From contig NZ_DS999213.1 in the NCBI RefSeq assembly GCF_000156335.1, forward strand, positions 613,350-677,349: a stretch of 64,000 nucleotides of DNA, written 5' to 3'. Source of the stretch: Roseobacter sp. GAI101 (GTDB lineage Bacteria > Pseudomonadota > Alphaproteobacteria > Rhodobacterales > Rhodobacteraceae). Made by a program: the position numbers and the translations under genes. Within the stretch, counting starts at the first letter, position 1. Each line of letters begins with the position of its first letter. The notes beneath the pieces were generated by a model, which worked only from the letters and a program-made list of their open reading frames with translations, was not told where the DNA came from and ran no database searches. Below are positions 30,007 to 38,172 of the stretch, piece after piece.

Positions 30007-30711
30007 TTAGCCTTTTGACAATTCTTTGGCCTGTGCGATCCAGTCTTCACGACCCACACGACCTTTGAACGACAGTTTCTCTTCGATAGCTTCTACGTCG
30101 GCTTCTGTCCACTCGGCGATTTGCGCGAATGTGGTGATGCCTTCGCCGTGCAGCTTGCCCACGATGACGGGGCCAACGCCGGAGATCTTGCTCAGGTCGT
30201 CTGCGCCTTCAACGGCTGCTGCCTTGGCCTTTGCGGGCTTTTCAGCAGCAGGTGCCGCGGCTTTCTTTTCGGCCTTCGTCTTCTTCACAGGCTTTGCTGC
30301 GTCGAATTTGGCGGCTGCGTTCGCTTCGATTGCTTCAACGGCTGCTGCACTGACCGAACCAGTACCGATGGCTGCTTTCGCGCCGGACTTGCCCGCGCCA
30401 GATGCCATGATCTCGCCGATCTTGACCAGTGTCAGCTTCTGACGGTGGCCTTTGGTGCGCTTGGAAGAGTGCTTCCGGCGGCGCTTGACGAAGTGGATAA
30501 CCTTGTCGCCCTTGATCTGGTCAACGACTTCGGCCTGAACGCCGGCGTCTTCTACCATTGGGGAACCGACAACGGGGCTGTCGCCACCGAGCATCAGAAC
30601 TTCGTTGAACTGGACTGTTTCGCCCGCGTCAGCAGCCAAACGTTCTACCCGAAGCATATCGCCGGATTGAACTTTGTACTGCTTGCCGCCTGTCTTGATG
30701 ACCGCAAACAT
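30007..30711 (-). CDS. rplU: 50S ribosomal protein L21 with C-terminal helix-hairpin-helix extension
   Basis: A 234-residue protein, more than twice the usual length of L21. Residues 1-103 are ordinary L21 ([33 protein letters not shown]). Residues about 104-170 are an Ala/Lys-rich linker, and 171-232 form a helix-hairpin-helix-like domain ([20 protein letters not shown]). The start at 30711 is fixed by homology to L21; upstream codons are not conserved-looking. Extended L21 proteins occur in Rhodobacterales, and what the added domain does is unknown. It could contact rRNA. Confidence 0.95.
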   Translation of the reverse strand: MFAVIKTGGKQYKVQSGDMLRVERLAADAGETVQFNEVLMLGGDSPVVGSPMVEDAGVQAEVVDQIKGDKVIHFVKRRRKHSSKRTKGHRQKLTLVKIGEIMASGAGKSGAKAAIGTGSVSAAAVEAIEANAAAKFDAAKPVKKTKAEKKAAAPAAEKPAKAKAAAVEGADDLSKISGVGPVIVGKLHGEGITTFAQIAEWTEADVEAIEEKLSFKGRVGREDWIAQAKELSKG

Positions 30712-30810
30712 GCGTCTTCCTTTACTGTTTTCGCATCCTGTGGTCCCCATCATGGGTGTTTTCGGGCCTTGGCCCACCTCGGACAGCGCACCCCGTTTCG
30801 GGATGATCAT

Positions 30811-30840
30811 AAAATAACAAAGGCACCCGTAACGGGCACC
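30811..30840 (-). terminator. Probable terminator after the DUF2059 pair
   Basis: On the minus strand GGTGCCC and GGGTGCC pair (two G-T wobbles) around GTTAC and are followed by TTTGTTATTTT. It lies about 70 bases past the second DUF2059 stop and before rplU. Confidence 0.6.
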
Positions 30841-30908
30841 CTTAGGGTTGAAGCTGCCAAATGCACCACCGCTGGCCTCATGTCAAGCGCCGTCGGGGCC
30901 GATGCCCG

Positions 30909-31724
30909 TTAAAGGTCCTGCGCAACCATGTTCAATGCCACGGCGCGTCCAAGCGCATAGGAAATATCCTCGTAAGCGGCACCAAAGCCGTCAAATAACG
31001 CGCGGTTCAGGGCGAGCCCCGCATTGGTCCTGGAAAATTCCAGATATTGATCAAGCGCGTCATTCTCAAGCGGAGAATAGGCCAGCAGCAGATATCCATA
31101 CAGCCAGGCGGTCGTGTCTGCGGTGATCTCGTCCAGTTGGGCAGCAGAATCGGCCAGCATTTCGCTTTCGTTCATCTGGATCGCCCCGCCTTCGGCAAGG
31201 CCGCGCATGAACTGGTAGTTGGAATTCATCGCGGCGGTGACATTGCGGTTTATCATGTCGCCGCTGTCGACCAGTGCTTTGATCTGGGCCAGCCGCGCGT
31301 CGTCGCTGCCCTCGATTTCGGCATAGCGCTGGCGCGCCGCGGTTTCGATGTCTTCGTCGCCGATGGCTGCGCGGGCCGCGTTTTCAAGCGCGATGATCTC
31401 CGCCCCGGTGTCGGAGGCGAAAAAGGCGATCACCTCTTCGCGCTGATCGCCCTGCAATTCGGTATCAAGCCGGGTGCGCAGCATCTCTACGATCCGCTCG
31501 GGGCGGTAGATCGCGGCGACTTGCAATTGCCACCCTGCCCCGCCTTTGCCCCCCAGCATATCCTGGTTCAGCGTCTCTGCATTGGCGATCCCTTCGGCCT
31601 GAAGGATATGCGCCACCTCTTCGATCTTGAGCACATCCACCAACACAGCCCCCCGCGCATCGGCCCACAAAGGTGTGGCCAGCAGCCAAAACAATGGCGC
31701 GATGAAAAGGGAAAGCCGCATCAC
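30909..31724 (-). CDS. DUF2059 domain-containing exported protein
   Basis: A 271-residue protein with signal peptide MMRLSLFIAPLFWLLATP and likely cleavage near LWADA. The remainder is helical with two DUF2059-like repeats; VIAFFASDTGAEIIALENAA resembles the segment FYASDLGKRLVVAENAS of its neighbour. The function of DUF2059 is unknown; members are periplasmic. It overlaps a second DUF2059 gene by four bases, and the pair is closed by a hairpin at 30811-30840. Confidence 0.78.
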   Translation of the reverse strand: MMRLSLFIAPLFWLLATPLWADARGAVLVDVLKIEEVAHILQAEGIANAETLNQDMLGGKGGAGWQLQVAAIYRPERIVEMLRTRLDTELQGDQREEVIAFFASDTGAEIIALENAARAAIGDEDIETAARQRYAEIEGSDDARLAQIKALVDSGDMINRNVTAAMNSNYQFMRGLAEGGAIQMNESEMLADSAAQLDEITADTTAWLYGYLLLAYSPLENDALDQYLEFSRTNAGLALNRALFDGFGAAYEDISYALGRAVALNMVAQDL

Positions 31725-32563
31725 AAATCCTGACTGGGCTGCATGCCGGCCAAGCGCTGCGCGACGGCCTCGTAACGGTTGGCCATGATTTCGAACTGGA
31801 CGGCGTTCATCAGCGCATAGACTTCTTGCATGGTCGGATGTTCCAACGCCTCTGCATAGGCTTCAATCTCGGCATCCGAAAATGCCTGATAGGTATAGGC
31901 GGAGCTTGCCAGAGCATTTGCCTTGATCGTGGCGCGCATCTCGTCCTCTCCGGCGCGCAGCATCTCGCGCAGGTCGGGTTCCTCCATCTGCAACTTGATC
32001 ACGCCGGCATTTGCAGCAGCCATCAAGAACCTGATCTGCACCTCTTGGATTGCGCGGATCGAACTGTCTTCGACATCGCTTGCCGCATTCAGCCGTTCCA
32101 GCAAGGCGACACGGGGGGACCCGATCCGGTTCAGACCTTCGATGATCGCCTTGCCGGCCTCGGATTTCGTGTCCTCGTCTTCTTTCATGTGCGACGCATT
32201 TTCAGCCACGACCAACCTTTTCCCAAGATCGCTGGCATAAAACTCCGCCGCATGGTCAAGGGCTTCATCGCTTAGCGCCTTCGACAGGATATCGCTGCCC
32301 ATCTGCAACATCAGCTCGGTATCGAAAATCTCGCGCACGAGGCGGGACCATTCAGACCCGAAATCCGCAGCATCGATGCCCAACATCTGCGGCGCGGAAT
32401 CCGCCGAAAGCCGAATGCTTTCAAGGGCTACATCAAATCCCGTAACTTCAAGAAACGCATCGACATCTGCGCGGTCTGCGGCCCTTGCGGCACTTCCCAG
32501 CCCCGCAATCAACAGTGCAAGGGTGAACATCAAAGTAACCGTCCGTCGTGCCAGCGCGCGCAT
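31721..32563 (-). CDS. DUF2059 domain-containing exported protein, first of a tandem pair
   Basis: A 280-residue periplasmic protein. The ATG at 32563 follows GGAAGGATTTACCCC and opens a signal peptide MRALARRTVTLMFTLALLIA ending near AARAA. The body is helical and acidic, with FYASDLGKRLVVAENASHM matching the DUF2059 pattern. It and the downstream gene look like diverged duplicates. The tRNA-Ser gene lies 145 bases upstream on the other strand. No mechanism is known for the family. Confidence 0.8.
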   Translation of the reverse strand: MRALARRTVTLMFTLALLIAGLGSAARAADRADVDAFLEVTGFDVALESIRLSADSAPQMLGIDAADFGSEWSRLVREIFDTELMLQMGSDILSKALSDEALDHAAEFYASDLGKRLVVAENASHMKEDEDTKSEAGKAIIEGLNRIGSPRVALLERLNAASDVEDSSIRAIQEVQIRFLMAAANAGVIKLQMEEPDLREMLRAGEDEMRATIKANALASSAYTYQAFSDAEIEAYAEALEHPTMQEVYALMNAVQFEIMANRYEAVAQRLAGMQPSQDL

Positions 32564-32661
32564 GGGGTAAATCCTTCCAAAATTTGTCCGCACAACCTTA
32601 GGCCAAATTCACGAACCGGCAATGAAAATCCCCGTGACCGCGAAAACTGCACCGGCCCCCC

Positions 32662-32690
32662 TTGTCAGCCTGATAAATCAATACTAAACG
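32662..32690 (+). promoter_or_regulatory. Sigma-70-type promoter for tRNA-Ser
   Basis: TTGTCA (32662-32667), a 17-base spacer and TAAACG (32685-32690) stand 18 bases before the tRNA 5' end, the expected position for a short leader. Confidence 0.55.
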
Positions 32691-32708
32691 GGCGCACCAC
32701 ACCGACGC

Positions 32709-32799
32709 GGAGAGGTGCCGGAGTGGTCGAACGGGACGGTTTCGAAAACCGTTGAGCCTCTAAAGGGTTCCCAGGGTTCGAATCCCTGTCTCTCCGCCA
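32709..32799 (+). tRNA. tRNA-Ser (anticodon CGA)
   Basis: A 91-base type II tRNA. The acceptor stem GGAGAGG pairs with TCTCTCC (one G-T pair), the anticodon stem ACGGT/ACCGT closes the loop TTCGAAA with anticodon CGA, a long variable arm follows, the T arm has GGTTCGAATCC, and CCA is encoded at 32797-32799. It decodes UCG serine codons. Confidence 0.97.
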
Positions 32800-33031
32800 T
32801 TTAACTCTAAGTTATTTGTTTAACGCAGTGCGTTACAGTGAAGACGCTGATCATCAACGCACCTGTTTAAGTGCTTGCCGTACTGATGCAATTCCGAGCT
32901 AAACTCGCATTGATCCGGCGCGTGGCAGGCTTCAGGCCACGTGACATCATGGTTCATTGATCTTTGCCAAAACAGCTTGCCGTTGTTGAGGCGCTCTTTA
33001 AGAACTATCAGGGCTGCACTGACGTGGCGAC

Positions 33032-33062
33032 GGTCTCAGAAAAACACAGGAAGACTGAGACC
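33032..33062. other. Hairpin after the RTX gene
   Basis: GGTCTCAG (33032-33039) pairs perfectly with CTGAGACC (33055-33062). It lies just past the stop of the minus-strand RTX gene but lacks a T run, so it may stabilise the mRNA end rather than terminate by itself. Confidence 0.5.
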
Positions 33063-33067
33063 TGCGA

Positions 33068-34294
33068 TCAGGCGAACAGGAAATCTGTCTCTAACATCCC
33101 GGTCGTGTCGACAAAGGTGACCACGTTGACACCCAAGCGCCCATGGCCGACGCTCAGGTCGATTGCAGTGCCACCGGCATCTACCGTCACGAACGTATCG
33201 CCTGCGTCGAGCACGCTGTTCCCGTTGCTGTCCAGAGCGTCCCAGTCGATCCGCCGGATCGCGGTCAGGTCAACAATGTCGCCATCATCACTGCGGAAAT
33301 CCATCACGGTATCCAGACCCGACTTGGTACGGAAAACGAAAGTATCCGCACCTCCGTTTACGTCCATGGGATCTGTGACCTCAGGCCCTGAAATCACGCC
33401 GTCGCCATAAAGGATGTCGTTGCCCCTGCCCCCGTCCAGCGTATCGTTGCCCCCGTTCAGGGTCGGAATTGTGGTATTGCTGCCGGATTGCGCCATGCCG
33501 TCGCCATAGATGAAATCGTCACCACGACCGCCGATCAGCAGGTCGTCCGCACCGTTCAAGGTGCTGGGGCCACGGCCACCGACGGTGACCCCGTCGCCAT
33601 AAAGCGTGTCGTCGCCATTGCCGCCATCAAGAACATCAGCGGCCCCGAACAGCGTCGGAATTCCGCTGTCCCGTGCGGCGACGCGCCCGTCGCCCCACAG
33701 CACATCGTCGCCGTTGCCCCCGTCAAGGTGATCATGACCGCCGATCATGGAGGCTGTCCCCCCAAACGCCCCGAACGCAGAGCCATCGCCCCAGATTTCA
33801 TCGTCGCCCTGGCCGCCACTTAGCCAGTCATCCCCCCCCACGAGCATGGATTCGGCAAAGCCACGGGCTTCGGTGTTGCCATCGCCGCGCAGGGTGTCAT
33901 TGCCCTGCCCGCCAACAATCGTGTCGTGACCGCCGTACAAGAACGCATCGCCCGCATATTCCGAAAAGACGGTACCGTCACCATCAAGGACATCATTGCC
34001 GCTTTGGCCATAGACCTTGTCGTTACCGCCGGTCAGCGTTCCGGTGCTTGTGCTGTCTCCGGCACTTGCCCTGACTGCGCCGTCGCCCCGGACGGTGTCA
34101 TCGCCGCCGCCGCCCCAAAGGGTGTCGTCCGCGCCGACAAGATCGACAGGACCACCGGGCGAGACCAGATCACCGTCGCCCAGCACGACATCATCTCCTC
34201 TTAGCCCGAGAATGTGATCTCTGGCCTCCGTTCCGATCAGGGTTTCCGATTTCTGAGTGCCGATAATCTTGGTAATGGGGTTTTTACGGGGCAT
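33068..34294 (-). CDS. RTX-type calcium-binding repeat protein
   Basis: A 408-residue acidic protein; ATG 34294 follows AAAGGATCGCGAAA. There is no N-terminal signal peptide, fitting type I secretion by a C-terminal signal. Residues about 50-325 are eight repeats of 31-37 residues, each holding two glycine/aspartate nonapeptide-like turns (such as LDGGNGDDTLYGDG) and then a variable loop of about 13 residues ending LxG. The C-terminal 90 residues (ADTFVFRTKSGLDTVMDFRS) are the beta-roll cap of secreted RTX proteins. DSNGNSVLDAGDTF resembles an EF-hand loop. No enzymatic domain and no secretion genes are adjacent. Confidence 0.87.
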   Translation of the reverse strand: MPRKNPITKIIGTQKSETLIGTEARDHILGLRGDDVVLGDGDLVSPGGPVDLVGADDTLWGGGGDDTVRGDGAVRASAGDSTSTGTLTGGNDKVYGQSGNDVLDGDGTVFSEYAGDAFLYGGHDTIVGGQGNDTLRGDGNTEARGFAESMLVGGDDWLSGGQGDDEIWGDGSAFGAFGGTASMIGGHDHLDGGNGDDVLWGDGRVAARDSGIPTLFGAADVLDGGNGDDTLYGDGVTVGGRGPSTLNGADDLLIGGRGDDFIYGDGMAQSGSNTTIPTLNGGNDTLDGGRGNDILYGDGVISGPEVTDPMDVNGGADTFVFRTKSGLDTVMDFRSDDGDIVDLTAIRRIDWDALDSNGNSVLDAGDTFVTVDAGGTAIDLSVGHGRLGVNVVTFVDTTGMLETDFLFA

Positions 34295-34793
34295 TTTCGC
34301 GATCCTTTGATCCGAGAAGGGGAATGTGCGGGGCATGCAACAGGGCTGCCACACAGATGAACGGTCCAGTTCCAGCACCAACGACCTGCGTCATCGGATG
34401 CGCCCGGGGCGCGAACGCCTGGACAGATGGAACCCAAATTATGTCTCTGTGCCGGTCCCCCCTGATGCTATGGCACCAGGTAGGCTGGCAGGGACGAGCA
34501 TTTGCGATACGTCGCCGTTTCGCAATCCGTGCTTCCGGCGTAGAGGCCGCGACCGATCTGGGCGTTGCTCCCACTGAAGGAGGGCACCTGCCTGTTTGGG
34601 GGATATCCTTTCAGACACTCGGGCATCACTCTGGCCAGGTGTCAGGTTCTACGGTCTGTTTGTGCACCCTTTTGCTGACATCGGCGGACACAGCGCGTCT
34701 GGTGGGGATCGCAAAACGGATCAGATCTGCGGATGCCCTCCGCAACGTCAGGTTTTGTCCTGTGCGTTTCAGGTGGTCGCACCGCGCATGTCA
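34295..34793. other. 500-base gap between the RTX gene and livF, no gene supported
   Basis: An open frame runs 34324-34890 on the plus strand, but its product is Cys/Arg-rich without a domain I know, it has no ribosome site, and it runs antisense into livF. The region probably holds the RTX promoter (minus strand) and the end of the liv transcript. No clear hairpin terminator was found. Confidence 0.5.
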
Positions 34794-35495
34794 TCAAAGG
34801 TGCAGATATTGCTCCACCTCGGTACGGTGCAGTTTGAAATCTGCAGCATCCCCCCGCCAGACGATCTCACCTCTTTCGATGACAAAGTAACGGTCGGAAA
34901 TCCGGGACAGTTCATCAAGGTTCTTGTCGATCAGAAGGATCGACAGACCGTCCGACTTGAGCCGCCCGAGCATCGTCCATATTTCCTCGCGGATAAGCGG
35001 CGCAAGCCCTTCGGTCGCCTCGTCAAGAATGAGCAGATCCGGGTTGGTCATGAGCGCGCGCCCGATGGCAAGCATCTGCTGTTCACCGCCGGACAGCTGG
35101 AACCCCAGATTGCGCTTGCGCTGGCCTAGCCGCGGGAAAGCATCGTAGACACGTTCTTCGGTCCAGCCACCGGCGCGCGGTTGCGCGGTTGCGCGCAGGT
35201 TTTCACTGACGGTCAGGGACGGAAAGACATGCCGCCCCTCGGGGACCAGACCGACACCCGCCTGGGCGACGCGAAAAGGTGGTGCGCCGGTCATGTCGGT
35301 CTGCTGGATCGTGATCTGCCCGGCCGAAGGTTTCAGCAGCCCCATCAGACAGCGGATGGTCGTCGTCTTGCCCATGCCGTTGCGGCCCATGAAGGTGCTG
35401 ACCTGTCCGCGGGTGATGTCCATATCGACCCCGAACAATACCTGTGTGTTGCCATAGCCTGCATGCAGATCCTTGATGGTGACAAGCGCGTTCAT
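34794..35495 (-). CDS. livF: Branched-chain-type ABC transporter ATP-binding protein LivF
   Basis: A 233-residue ATPase. Walker A GRNGMGKTT, the signature LSGGEQQMLAIGRAL, and Walker B LLILDEATEGLAP are present; the ATEGLAP form is typical of LivF. It is the last gene of a livKHMGF transporter and overlaps livG by four bases. HAAT-family systems with this layout import branched-chain amino acids, amides, urea or aromatic acids; the catabolic genes upstream argue for the last type. Confidence 0.92.
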   Translation of the reverse strand: MNALVTIKDLHAGYGNTQVLFGVDMDITRGQVSTFMGRNGMGKTTTIRCLMGLLKPSAGQITIQQTDMTGAPPFRVAQAGVGLVPEGRHVFPSLTVSENLRATAQPRAGGWTEERVYDAFPRLGQRKRNLGFQLSGGEQQMLAIGRALMTNPDLLILDEATEGLAPLIREEIWTMLGRLKSDGLSILLIDKNLDELSRISDRYFVIERGEIVWRGDAADFKLHRTEVEQYLHL

Positions 35496-36238
35496 TCTGT
35501 ACCTTCTCCCAAATATGCGGCGCGTGCGGCAGGGCTGGCGCGGACCTCATCAGGGGTGCCCCGTGCGACGACGGTCCCGTCGACCAGCACGGAAACCGTG
35601 TCAGCCAGTTGAAAAATGGCGTCCATGTCGTGTTCCACCAGCAACATCGGCAAGGTGCCGCGCAACTCTGCCAGCAACGTCACCAAAGCGGCGCTTTCGG
35701 TGCGGCCAAGCCCCGCCATCGGCTCATCCAGCAGCAGGAACTTGGGGTCACCGGCAAGGGCGATTGCCAGTTCCAGCAGCCGCAATTCGCCATGCGATAA
35801 ATTGGCGGCGCGGACGTGAGCGCGGTCGCCCAGCCCGACGCGGTTCAATACCGCCTGGGCGGCATCATTCAACGTCGTTTCGCGTGCGGCATCGCGAAAG
35901 AACCGCATGCTTGACCCGGATTTGGCCTGTATGGCGATCGCGGTGTTTTCCAGCACGCTGAAGCTGGGCAGCACCGAGGTGATCTGGAACGTGCGCCCCA
36001 GCCCCGCCTGCACCCGTTTGGCCACCGACAGGGTCGAAATGTCCTGACCGTCTAGGGATATCTGGCCGGAATCAGGCAGCAATACACCCGAGATCTGGTG
36101 GATCAGCGTCGTCTTGCCTGCCCCGTTCGGGCCAATCAGGGCATGGCACTGCCCTGCGCCAATGCTCAGGGATATGTCACGGCTCACGGTAATCGCGCCG
36201 AAACTCTTGTTGAGGTTGCGAATTTCCAGCACGCTCAT
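35492..36238 (-). CDS. livG: Branched-chain-type ABC transporter ATP-binding protein LivG
   Basis: A 248-residue ATPase starting MSVLEIRNLNKSFGAITVSR at 36238, inside the livM stop (four-base overlap). Walker A GPNGAGKTT, signature LSHGELRLLELAIAL, Walker B FLLLDEPMAGLG. The signature is LSHGE rather than LSGGQ, as is common for LivG. The loop typical of LivG for the coupling helices is present. It pairs with LivF below LivHM. Confidence 0.92.
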   Translation of the reverse strand: MSVLEIRNLNKSFGAITVSRDISLSIGAGQCHALIGPNGAGKTTLIHQISGVLLPDSGQISLDGQDISTLSVAKRVQAGLGRTFQITSVLPSFSVLENTAIAIQAKSGSSMRFFRDAARETTLNDAAQAVLNRVGLGDRAHVRAANLSHGELRLLELAIALAGDPKFLLLDEPMAGLGRTESAALVTLLAELRGTLPMLLVEHDMDAIFQLADTVSVLVDGTVVARGTPDEVRASPAARAAYLGEGTE

Positions 36239-37185
36239 GACAGCTGTTCCCGCGCGGCCTTGGGCATCAACAGATCGCTCAGCCCCCCTTTTGCAAAAAG
36301 GACCATCACCACCAGCAACGGCCCGTAGATCAGCCGCCATTCATGGAAAAACCCGCCCAGAACTTCCTCGACGATCACAATGAAGAATGCGCCAAGGATC
36401 GCCCCGTTGCGCGAGCCCAGACCGCCCAGAACGATGACGACGATCAGGTCGCCGGACCGCTGCCAGGTTGCCAGTGCCGGGCTGACGAATTCCGCGTGCT
36501 GCACCAGCAGCAGGCCCGACACGCCTGCGATCATGGCGGCAATGACATAGGCAATCAGGCGGTACCGGGTCACGGAATATCCCATCACCTCGGCCCGTCC
36601 GGGATTGTCGCGCGCGGCCCGCAGCACCCGACCGAACCGAGAGAGGCTGATCCGGTAAACACCCCACCATGTTGCCAGGAGCGTTCCGAGGACGACGAAA
36701 TACAGCCCACTGCCCCCCTGGACGATATCGCTGCCAAACAGCGTCGCCAGTGACCAAAGCGTCAACCCATCATCACCACCATAGGCAGCAAGGGACGTCA
36801 GCGTGAAATAGATCATCTGACCGAAGGCGAGCGTGATCATGAGGAAGTAGACCCCGCTGGTCCGCAAGGCGAGACTGCCTGTGATCAGGGCAACGGTCCC
36901 CGTGACGACAAGCGTGATCACCAGCAGGACGAGAATGTTTTCGACGCCATTTTCCAACCCTATGGCCGCCGCATATGCGCCGACGCCGACAAATGCCGCA
37001 TGGCCCAGACTGATCATGCCGCCGTGGCCAATCAAAAGGTCCAGCGATATCGCGGCGATCGCCAGCAGCATCGCCTTGATCAAAAGACCCGTCAGATATG
37101 CGCCGCCCACCAGCGGCAAGACGAACGGCATGGCCAGCAGCAATCCGAAGATCACTGCGGCAACGATCATGGAGCGATCCATCAT
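36235..37185 (-). CDS. livM: Branched-chain-type ABC transporter permease LivM
   Basis: A 316-residue inner-membrane permease with about eight to nine hydrophobic segments. GHGGMISLGHAAFVGVGAYA and GRVLRAARDNPGRAEVMGY are hallmark LivM segments, the latter lying in the cytoplasmic coupling loop. It overlaps livG and livH by four bases each. Confidence 0.93.
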   Translation of the reverse strand: MMDRSMIVAAVIFGLLLAMPFVLPLVGGAYLTGLLIKAMLLAIAAISLDLLIGHGGMISLGHAAFVGVGAYAAAIGLENGVENILVLLVITLVVTGTVALITGSLALRTSGVYFLMITLAFGQMIYFTLTSLAAYGGDDGLTLWSLATLFGSDIVQGGSGLYFVVLGTLLATWWGVYRISLSRFGRVLRAARDNPGRAEVMGYSVTRYRLIAYVIAAMIAGVSGLLLVQHAEFVSPALATWQRSGDLIVVIVLGGLGSRNGAILGAFFIVIVEEVLGGFFHEWRLIYGPLLVVMVLFAKGGLSDLLMPKAAREQLS

Positions 37186-38108
37186 GCGACCCCCTTGGCA
37201 GGCAGCAGACCCTTTGGGCGGAAAATCAGGATTGTGGCCATCAGGATGTAGATCAGCATCGAGGCAAGGGCCGGACCGACCTGATTGGCAAACGAGGGTG
37301 AAAAGACGGCTGTCAGCAGCGTGGTGGCAAGGCTGCGCCCCAAGGTGTCGATCAACCCGACCAGCAGCGCCGCGACGAAAGCGCCGCCAATGGAACCGAT
37401 GCCCCCGATGATGATGACCACGAAGGCGATGATCAGAATATTGTCGCCCATGCCCGGTTCAATGCCAAAGATCGGGGCCGCAATGACGCCTGCAAACCCT
37501 GCCAGCATGGCTCCGACACCGAAAACGATCATGAACAGCCGCTGGATATCGACACCAAGCGCCGACACCATTTCGGGGGTCGTGGCCCCTGCCCTGATCA
37601 ACATGCCGATGCGCGTGTAGCTTACCGTCAGAAAAAGCGCCGCGGCGACAAGCAATCCGGCAAGGATGGTCGCGGCACGGTAGACCGGATACCGCAACTG
37701 CTCTGTCAGCTGGATCGAACCCGAGAGGAAATCCGGCGGCGCGATGGACAATGTTGCGGGGCCAAAAAGCACTTTGGCCAGTTCGTTCAGAAAGATAATG
37801 ATCCCGAAGGTCGCCAAAACCTGATCCAGATGGCTTCTGGTGTAGAGATGGCGAAAAATGAAATGCTCGAGCAACAGGCCAAAGACCAGCGCGGTCCCGA
37901 GCGACAGGAAGACCGCCGCGATAAAACTGCCGGTCAGCCCGACATAGAAGACGGCCAGATAGGCCCCCACCATATACTGCACGCCGTGGGCGAGGTTGAT
38001 AAACCCCATCACCCCGAACACGAGCGTCAGCCCGGCCGCGATCAGAAACAGCAGCATGCCGTACTGAAGGCCGTTCAGGCACAAGATCAAGAAAAGTGTC
38101 GTCGACAT
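37182..38108 (-). CDS. livH: Branched-chain-type ABC transporter permease LivH
   Basis: A 308-residue permease. ATG 38108 follows AAAAGGTGACATCTGCA, which is why the GTG at 38120 is not preferred. Diagnostic parts are LNGLQYGMLLFLIAAGLTLV, FGVMGFINLAHG, and IAFVVIIIGGIGSIGGAFV. It forms the channel with LivM. A 64-base gap separates it from the binding protein gene upstream. Confidence 0.93.
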   Translation of the reverse strand: MSTTLFLILCLNGLQYGMLLFLIAAGLTLVFGVMGFINLAHGVQYMVGAYLAVFYVGLTGSFIAAVFLSLGTALVFGLLLEHFIFRHLYTRSHLDQVLATFGIIIFLNELAKVLFGPATLSIAPPDFLSGSIQLTEQLRYPVYRAATILAGLLVAAALFLTVSYTRIGMLIRAGATTPEMVSALGVDIQRLFMIVFGVGAMLAGFAGVIAAPIFGIEPGMGDNILIIAFVVIIIGGIGSIGGAFVAALLVGLIDTLGRSLATTLLTAVFSPSFANQVGPALASMLIYILMATILIFRPKGLLPAKGVA

Positions 38109-38172
38109 TGCAGATGTCACCTTTTAAAAAATTGGTGCGGGCACGGATGCGAACAGCCGGACCCGCAGTGTC

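Noticed and set aside
32800-33067. Integrase or phage attachment site after tRNA-Ser
   Set aside because: No integrase-like frame and no repeat of the tRNA 3' end was found nearby.
33345-34145. CRISPR-like regular repeats
   Set aside because: The periodicity comes from coding RTX repeats in an open frame; unit length varies and spacers are not unrelated DNA.
34324-34890. 188-codon plus-strand frame between the RTX gene and livF
   Set aside because: Cys/Arg-rich product without a known domain, no ribosome site, and it overlaps livF antisense by about 100 bases.
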